This document shows positions 6,095 through 10,426 of a DNA stretch of 10,426 bases, piece by piece. The stretch comes from an uncultured Clostridia bacterium (GTDB taxonomy: Bacteria > Bacillota_A > Clostridia > Oscillospirales > Oscillospiraceae): the NCBI GenBank assembly GCA_949289625.1, contig CASEPH010000353.1, positions 1-10,426 of the forward strand. The letters run 5' to 3'. How positions within the stretch are numbered: the first letter of the stretch is position 1; each line of letters opens with the position of its first letter. Under the pieces are notes generated by a model. The model saw only the letters and a list, made by a program, of their open reading frames with translations. It was not told the DNA's origin and ran no database searches. Both the position numbers and the translations under genes were made by a program.

Positions 6095-8032
6095 TTAGCG
6101 ATACGGCGGTCTGCCGTAGGCATAAAAGTGTTCTTGCCAATAGCTGGCGTTCAGGTTGGTGTAAGAAATAGGATCCCCGCAGTGCAGCATCATCCCGTCC
6201 CCGGCGTAGATGCCCACGTGGGAGACATTCGGTGTATCGTAGGTGCCGATAAAGAAGACAAGGTCGCCCGGCTGCGGAGTCGCCACCGGTGTGGAGATAT
6301 TGTAGAGTCCCTGGGCGGTCAAGCGGCCTGTATTGCAGACGCCGCTGTTGGTGAGGACATAGCTAACAAAACCTGAGCAGTCAAAGGAAGTTTCCGGACT
6401 GGAACCGCCCCACACATAGGGATAGCCAAGGTACTTTTCCGCCTCGGTCATTAGGGCGGAAAACCGTTCATCGCTCAGATATTCAGCAGGAATATCCCAG
6501 GCGGTGGGCGGGTTTTCTATGTACTTGTCAACATAACCGGAGGAAGCAAACAGGTCGGGGCGATTGCCCAGTGTGGACATATAGGTGGCATAGAGGGAAA
6601 GCTGGCCTTCGCTCATGATGTAGACCGGTACATGGGAAAGGTCGAAGTTTTCCAGTGTGACATGGCAGATCGTCCAGGTGTACGGAACTTCTTCCTCGTA
6701 CTCGTATTCCTCGTTGGTGGTTTCACCGGTCACCGGGTCGGTTACCAGTCGTGTCCCGGTTCGTGTCTCTGTGCGGTATCTTGTTTCTTCCGTTACCGTT
6801 TCGGTGAGGATGTATTGCTGGTCGAACAGCATCTCCAAGTCACTCTGAACATCTGCCAGTGTGAAGACACCCTCATGCAGGGCAGACAGAATAGACAACA
6901 GCACATAGGGATCATGCCCGATTTCATCCAGCTCAAAATGATACTCGTCATAATCGTGGGTGGTTTCGTAGGTGTCGAGATACTCCTGAAGCTCCGCTTC
7001 CATTTCACAGTAAGCAGCCTCGGCGCCGGTAAGGTCGGCGTCTTCGGACAGATAGGAGGATGCCGCCATTGCAGAAGAGCTGCTCCCGAACATGGAAGTA
7101 CAGGACTGCATGATGCCCATTACAAAGAGAAGCAGCAGACCAAGACCGCCGAAAATCAGAAGGCCGCGCCGGTGCTGTACAATGAAATCAGCCATCTTCT
7201 GGGCGACGGTTTTGCCGCCTTTTTTGGCTACTGCTGCGCCGGACTGCGCTGCCTTGCTTGCAGCCTGGGGTGCATTACTGCCAGCCCGATACGCCGCCGC
7301 ATACTGCTTTTGCAGACACTTTTTCTGCCACAGGCGAGAGATGGAATTGCTGGAGGCAAGCTGAGGATTATCCGCAACGGACTTTTGCCAATAGAAGTCG
7401 GCATTGGCTTTTGCCGCGGCCTGTTCAGCTTTCTTCACATCGCGCCAGGGCTTCAGCTTGTGGTCGGCCTTTGCCTGATGAAGGCGTCGCCCTCCGAAGC
7501 TGACGGCCTTTTCCAGTTGCCGTTCGCCCATATGACCTGCCTGAGTCCCCACGTTATCCTGCTCCACTTCGCCGACTTTGCTGTGAAGAGCTGATTTCAC
7601 TTCCTGCAATGGCCGTGCCAGCGGGTTGCCGCGACCCATGCCGGGACGCTTGGCTGGAAGAGCATCCTTGGCGGCATCCAGCTTGTCAGCGGCTTTGTCG
7701 GATTTGCGGATCGCCTTTTGCAGCTCCGGCGCAGCCCGTTCCTCTTCGGTGAACTGCAATCGGGAACTGGGGCGCTCCTGGGCGGCTTCTCCATCCCGGT
7801 AGGTACGGCGCCGTTTGCGCCGCTTCTTCTTGGCATGGCGCCGTTCCAGCCAACCACCGGCCTCGTCCTCCACCCGGCGGGCGGTCCTTGCGGTGTCATG
7901 GGTAGGAGTATAGTCCTGTTCCGCCGGGCGATCTGAGGCTTGGGTTGTTTCACCGGTCACAAGGTTTACCGAGATGGCACCGTCGTGGGTCATCTTCTGT
8001 GCCTCTTTTTCAGAGGCTTTCCACTCCTGCAA
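6095..8032 (-). CDS. CD1108-type NlpC/P60 cell-wall hydrolase of the conjugation machinery
   Basis: 645 aa. The N-terminal 285 residues are cytoplasmic, very basic (KKKRRKRRRTYR at 68-79) and include the family segment LQFTEEERAAPELQKAIRKSDKA. One membrane helix follows (289-309, LLIFGGLGLLLLFVMGIMQ). The outside part carries a linker with a T/E-rich stretch and a C-terminal NlpC/P60 peptidase domain with likely catalytic C552 (FDCSGFVSYV), H605 (SHVGIYAGDG) and H617 (MLHCGD). Such enzymes cut peptidoglycan stem peptides to let the transfer channel through the wall. The TTG at 8032 has AAGGAGGT nine bases upstream and directly follows the methyltransferase stop; an ATG at 7993 with AAAGAGG is an alternative start. 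The upstream ribosome binding site lies within the last methyltransferase codons. Confidence 0.92.
   Translation of the reverse strand: MQEWKASEKEAQKMTHDGAISVNLVTGETTQASDRPAEQDYTPTHDTARTARRVEDEAGGWLERRHAKKKRRKRRRTYRDGEAAQERPSSRLQFTEEERAAPELQKAIRKSDKAADKLDAAKDALPAKRPGMGRGNPLARPLQEVKSALHSKVGEVEQDNVGTQAGHMGERQLEKAVSFGGRRLHQAKADHKLKPWRDVKKAEQAAAKANADFYWQKSVADNPQLASSNSISRLWQKKCLQKQYAAAYRAGSNAPQAASKAAQSGAAVAKKGGKTVAQKMADFIVQHRRGLLIFGGLGLLLLFVMGIMQSCTSMFGSSSSAMAASSYLSEDADLTGAEAAYCEMEAELQEYLDTYETTHDYDEYHFELDEIGHDPYVLLSILSALHEGVFTLADVQSDLEMLFDQQYILTETVTEETRYRTETRTGTRLVTDPVTGETTNEEYEYEEEVPYTWTICHVTLENFDLSHVPVYIMSEGQLSLYATYMSTLGNRPDLFASSGYVDKYIENPPTAWDIPAEYLSDERFSALMTEAEKYLGYPYVWGGSSPETSFDCSGFVSYVLTNSGVCNTGRLTAQGLYNISTPVATPQPGDLVFFIGTYDTPNVSHVGIYAGDGMMLHCGDPISYTNLNASYWQEHFYAYGRPPYR
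8001..8017 (-). promoter_or_regulatory. Hairpin over an internal ribosome binding site near the NlpC/P60 start
   Basis: The minus strand reads GCCTCT-GAAAA-AGAGGC, a perfect six-pair stem. The right arm contains AAAGAGG, a fair Shine-Dalgarno sequence eight bases before an in-frame ATG (7993). The upstream TTG start (8032) has its own stronger site. The hairpin could mask the internal site when the TTG is not being translated. The structure is visible; the regulation is inferred. Confidence 0.35.
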
Positions 8033-9049
8033 TCATCCGTCACCTCCTTCATAGGGACAGAACCCGGCACAGGCGCCGGTCTCTATGGCGGCTATATAGC
8101 GAAAAATGGGATAAGCCTGCGGCGGGCAGACGGCATTGCCCAGCGTTTTCAGCCGCAGCGCGCGGTCTTTGGTGTCTTCCGTTATGCGGGGGATGTTTTC
8201 CGGTTCTGCTGCCCAGAGGACACGTCCGTCCATCCTTTCGGGAATCCCATCAGCCATTCCACCCAGTCCGGGTTGAGGGCTGCTTTCTCCGAGGGCGGCT
8301 TTTCCTGATGGATGATCTGTGCCGACAGATTGGCCGCCGGAGACTGTTTTTGATGAGCTGTCGGTTTCAGCGTCGAGCGGTACCCCTCCGATGCCGCCGG
8401 AGTCAGATAATAGACTGCCGTTGAGAGCGAGGGCGTCCAGATGGTTCCGCTTCGGTTTCTCCGGCGCAGAATCCCGGTCTCCGACAGGAACACATCCAGG
8501 TTGGCTGCGTCCCGACAGATTGCTTTGTCGGAGGCAAGGGGCGTGGGAAACATCAACCGCGATGATAAAAGTTCGCTGGCGCTCATGCCACGCGCCGACG
8601 CCGCAAGCCGGAAATACGAATGGGAGAACAGCGTATCCCGCTTTTGCCAGGTCAAATATCGTCTTGTCGAGCCCCATATGGATGAAGCCAGCAACATTCT
8701 CCCCAAGCACCCAATGGGGCCGCAGTTCGGCAATAACGCGGCACATTTCCGGCCACAGGTAGCGCTCATCCGCAAAGCCTTTTCGCTGCCCGGCGGTCGA
8801 GAAAGGTTGGCACGGGAATCCTCCGGAGAGGACGGTGACGGTTTCAAGGCCGGTCTTTTCAAAGAACGCCTCCTTTGTGAACGTGGTGATGTCTCGGAAT
8901 TTGGGAACATCCGGCCAGTGCTTCTCCAGCACCGCATAAGGGTAATCTGCCCATTCGCACTGGCAGACGGTCTGGAAACCGGCTGCTTCCGCCGCCAGAT
9001 CCAGCCCGCCGATGCCGGTAAACAGGCTGACGTGGGTCAGTTTTCGCAA
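8033..9049 (-). CDS. DNA (cytosine-5-)-methyltransferase (338 aa)
   Basis: A C5-cytosine methyltransferase with motifs in canonical order: motif I SLFTGIGGLDLAAEAAGF (AdoMet binding, residues 8-25), motif IV GGFPCQPFS with the catalytic cysteine near residue 80, motif VI ENVAGF, motif VIII HERQRTFIIA, and motif X near the end (LKTLGNAVCPPQAYPIF). The region between motifs VIII and X, where target recognition sits, is S/G/P-rich and poor in hydrophobic residues in this frame, while the frame shifted by +1 reads as a convincing recognition domain (see findings). The start is TTG at 9049, with AGGAGG seven bases upstream, overlapping the previous gene by 13 bases. No restriction endonuclease is nearby, so it is a solitary enzyme, probably modifying the element against host restriction. 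Specificity cannot be read. Confidence 0.88.
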   Translation of the reverse strand: MRKLTHVSLFTGIGGLDLAAEAAGFQTVCQCEWADYPYAVLEKHWPDVPKFRDITTFTKEAFFEKTGLETVTVLSGGFPCQPFSTAGQRKGFADERYLWPEMCRVIAELRPHWVLGENVAGFIHMGLDKTIFDLAKAGYAVLPFVFPACGVGAWHERQRTFIIAVDVSHAPCLRQSNLSGRSQPGCVPVGDRDSAPEKPKRNHLDALALNGSLLSDSGGIGGVPLDAETDSSSKTVSGGQSVGTDHPSGKAALGESSPQPGLGGMADGIPERMDGRVLWAAEPENIPRITEDTKDRALRLKTLGNAVCPPQAYPIFRYIAAIETGACAGFCPYEGGDG

Positions 9050-9354
9050 GGGTTATCCTCCTCGATGAAGGCTTCCACCTCGTCCAACTCCTTATCCAGC
9101 AGGCTTTGCAAGTCCTGCGGATCGCCGGATACCAGATACCGCCCGGGAATGTTGGAGCCACGCAGTTTCTTCTCGGCAATCTCGCCGTATCGGGTGGCGG
9201 TCTCCACCAGATGCAGGAAATCCTGGCCATCTTTGATGTGCCCGGCCAGAGAGGCAAGCTGATGGAGAAGGCCATACAGGTGTACTTCATTGTTAATGTG
9301 GGTCAGATAGGTTTTGCCACTGACGATGTACAGTTTATCCCGCATATCAGCCAT
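9037..9354 (-). CDS. Small conserved ICE protein downstream of virB4 (105 aa)
   Basis: A soluble protein of 105 aa without signal peptide or membrane segment. It is largely helical, with the conserved-looking segments YIVSGKTYLTHINNEVHLYGLLHQLA (residues 9-34) and AEKKLRGSNIPGRYLVSGDPQDL (about 60-82), and an acidic C-terminus. Proteins like this accompany VirB4 in Tn1549-type elements; assignment to DUF3851 is from memory and tentative. The ATG at 9354 lies two bases after the virB4 stop, with GGAGGCG inside the end of virB4, and its own end overlaps the methyltransferase start by 13 bases. Synthesis is therefore likely coupled to VirB4. Function unknown. Confidence 0.78.
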   Translation of the reverse strand: MADMRDKLYIVSGKTYLTHINNEVHLYGLLHQLASLAGHIKDGQDFLHLVETATRYGEIAEKKLRGSNIPGRYLVSGDPQDLQSLLDKELDEVEAFIEEDNPCEN

Positions 9355-9356
9355 CG

Positions 9357-10289
9357 TTACGCCTCCGTTTCTGCAGCCGGGTGTTCTACTTCGCTGGGCT
9401 TGGTGGTGAGCAGCTTGTATAGCTCGGTGCCTTTGGGGAAGTCATCCGCAAAGGGCAAGATGACGTTGTTGAAGAACAACAGCCCATGACCAGGTTCGGA
9501 GTTGGTCACATAGGCAATCTGTTCCGCCGAGATGCCCAGCCGTTCCGCCAAAATCTTACGGTCACCGGCTGCCTGGTTGAGCATATAGATGAAGTCGCTG
9601 TTCTCCAGGATGTTCTCAATCTCCGGGGAGGAAAGCAGGTCTTTGGGGTTCTGGGTGGCACCGGTGGGTACACCGCCCCATTTGCGGAATCGCTTCCAGA
9701 TCTCAGCACTGTAGGCGGCGGTCTGTTCCTCCTTTAGCAGAAGATGGAACTCATCCACGAAGTACCATGTGGAGCGGCCAATGGCTCGGTTGATGGTCAC
9801 GGTGTTCCATACCGCGTCCTGGACAATGAGCATACCGGGCTTTTTCAGGTTTTTGCCGAGACTCTTGATATCGAAGCATACAAGCCGGTTCTGGATATCT
9901 ACAGTGGTGCGGTGGTTGAAGAAGTTCAACGAACCGTTCACATACAAATCTAATGCCTGCGCCACCCGGTCGGCCTCGGGAATGTGCTGGGCCAACAAGG
10001 CATTCATCAAGTCTCCCAGGATGGGGACTTTCTCCGGCTTGGGGTCGGCAAAGTAAGGCTGATAGATGCGCTGCACCGCCCGGTCAATGACCGTCTTCTC
10101 GATGGCTTCCAGACCGGTCTTGCTGCCCATGATGAGTTCGCAGAAAGAAAGCACAAAGTCGCTTTTCAGGGCCAGAGGGTTTTCCTCGTCCGAGTAGTTG
10201 AGGTTGATATCCAACGGGTTGAGATAATCCTTGCTGGAGGGCGACAATCGCACCACCTGGCCGCCCAGCCGGTGCACCAGCGGCGAGTA
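9357..10289 (-). CDS. virB4: VirB4-like type IV secretion ATPase, 3' exon (gene split by a group II intron)
   Basis: The C-terminal half of the VirB4/TraE-type ATPase that powers conjugative type IV secretion. Homologous sequence begins at YSPLVHRLGGQVVRLSP and includes the family-typical segment DINLNYSDEENPLALKSDF. Walker B follows in YFVDEFHLLLKEEQTAAY, then FRKWGGVPTGATQNPKDLL and the C-terminal MLNQAAGDRKILAERLGIS. The Walker A P-loop, which lies upstream in this family, is absent. Reading into the intron gives a spurious extension to a GTG at 10394, with an in-frame TGA directly before it (10397-10395), so that start is not real. Upstream coding sequence should lie beyond the intron, to the right of the window. 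The stop at 9357 is two bases from the next gene. A functional ATPase would need intron splicing. Confidence 0.9.
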   Translation of the reverse strand, partial: YSPLVHRLGGQVVRLSPSSKDYLNPLDINLNYSDEENPLALKSDFVLSFCELIMGSKTGLEAIEKTVIDRAVQRIYQPYFADPKPEKVPILGDLMNALLAQHIPEADRVAQALDLYVNGSLNFFNHRTTVDIQNRLVCFDIKSLGKNLKKPGMLIVQDAVWNTVTINRAIGRSTWYFVDEFHLLLKEEQTAAYSAEIWKRFRKWGGVPTGATQNPKDLLSSPEIENILENSDFIYMLNQAAGDRKILAERLGISAEQIAYVTNSEPGHGLLFFNNVILPFADDFPKGTELYKLLTTKPSEVEHPAAETEA

Positions 10290-10365
10290 ATCGGCTGGGT
10301 CGGCGGTGTTACCACCGCTTTCCCGCCTAAGAACCGTACGTGACAGATTTCCCGTCATACGGCTC
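10290..10365 (-). ncRNA. Group II intron RNA domains V and VI
   Basis: Domain V occupies 10365-10331 (35 nt). It begins GAGCCGTATG and ends CGTACGGTTC, contains the AGC catalytic triad at its second to fourth bases, and has an upper stem closed by a GAAA-type loop. Domain VI covers 10327-10293: GGCGGG pairs with CCC and GCC on either side of a single unpaired A at 10296, and an inner hairpin GCGGTG-GTAA-CACCGC (10318-10303) caps it. The bulged A is the branch-point candidate, seven bases from a GAT end at 10290. These are defining features of a group II intron 3' end. Confidence 0.88.
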
Positions 10366-10426
10366 AAGCATTTCATCACTTTTTCAAGCGGCACTCAGCG
10401 TAGATTTGCTGGCAGGCACAGTGGAC
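10290..10426 (-). mobile_element. Group II intron, 3' end only, inserted in virB4
   Basis: The sequence between the virB4 exon and the window edge does not read as VirB4 and carries group II catalytic domains V and VI. The rest of the intron, presumably including its reverse transcriptase/maturase in domain IV, lies to the right of the window. The insertion falls on a codon boundary directly before a tyrosine codon, in the stretch of VirB4 that normally reads DPEAxY downstream of the P-loop. Group II introns are known residents of conjugative elements (the Lactococcus ltrB relaxase intron, the intron in Tn5397). Whether this one splices or has an intact maturase cannot be judged here. Confidence 0.85.

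Noticed and set aside
6700..6830. Repeat-like T/E/R-rich codons in the NlpC/P60 gene, considered as a tandem repeat
   Set aside because: The repetition is only of amino-acid type; codons do not form a regular DNA repeat, and such linkers are usual in this family.
6632..7594. Long plus-strand ORF (320 codons) opposite the NlpC/P60 gene
   Set aside because: It is antisense to a clearly conserved protein, lacks a good ribosome binding site, and its composition is that expected of a reverse-complement shadow.
8441..9262. Plus-strand ORF (273 codons) opposite the methyltransferase
   Set aside because: It lies antisense to conserved methyltransferase motifs and the 105-aa gene, and I recognise no domain in it.
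10290..10394. N-terminal extension of the VirB4 frame starting at GTG 10394
   Set aside because: This stretch is group II intron domains V and VI read through by chance, with an in-frame TGA immediately before the GTG; it shows no VirB4 similarity.
1..10426. CRISPR array, tRNA or rRNA gene
   Set aside because: No regularly spaced repeats, cloverleaf or rRNA-like sequence was seen on either strand.

Overview
The window is a slice of an integrative and conjugative element (ICE) of the Tn1549/CTn type, from a gut-associated Clostridia-like Firmicute. This rests on the gene order VirB4-type ATPase, small conserved protein, cytosine methyltransferase, NlpC/P60 transglycosidase-like protein, DUF4315, DUF4366, topoisomerase III, small ORF, ArdA/DUF3846, together with strong AAGGAGG-type ribosome binding sites and GTG/TTG starts. 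The host genus cannot be fixed from the sequence. No relaxase, coupling protein, integrase, oriT or att site is visible.

Every convincing gene lies on the minus strand, so the window reads from right to left. The right edge (about 10290-10426) is the 3' end of a group II intron with recognisable domains V and VI. It interrupts the virB4-like gene, whose 3' exon is 10289-9357. Then come a 105-aa conserved protein (9354-9037), a C5-cytosine methyltransferase (9049-8033), a large membrane-anchored NlpC/P60 protein (8032-6095), a DUF4315 coiled-coil protein (6071-5787), a secreted and membrane-anchored DUF4366 protein (5800-5045), topoisomerase III (5048-2982), an unassigned 173-aa protein (2933-2412), a 619-aa fusion of ArdA antirestriction protein and DUF3846 (2399-540), and a 58-aa cysteine-rich protein (543-367). 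Neighbouring genes overlap or are separated by at most 48 bases, so they look like one translationally coupled operon. It ends at a strong bidirectional terminator (196-246).

Left of the terminator the DNA is AT-rich and holds no gene. It carries a plausible minus-strand promoter (167-194) inside an inverted repeat, a leader of about 150 bases, and a ribosome binding site at the left edge for a gene outside the window. This is probably the start of a separately controlled unit.

Functionally, VirB4, the NlpC/P60 protein, and probably DUF4315 and DUF4366 belong to the type IV secretion channel and cell-wall opening. TopB handles DNA topology during processing or replication of the element. The methyltransferase and ArdA are two routes for escaping restriction in a new host. 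The most unusual points are the intron splitting the essential transfer ATPase gene, a methyltransferase target-recognition region in which two overlapping frames both look like methyltransferase sequence, and a lysine-rich C-terminal tail shared by the two proteins encoded just downstream of topB.
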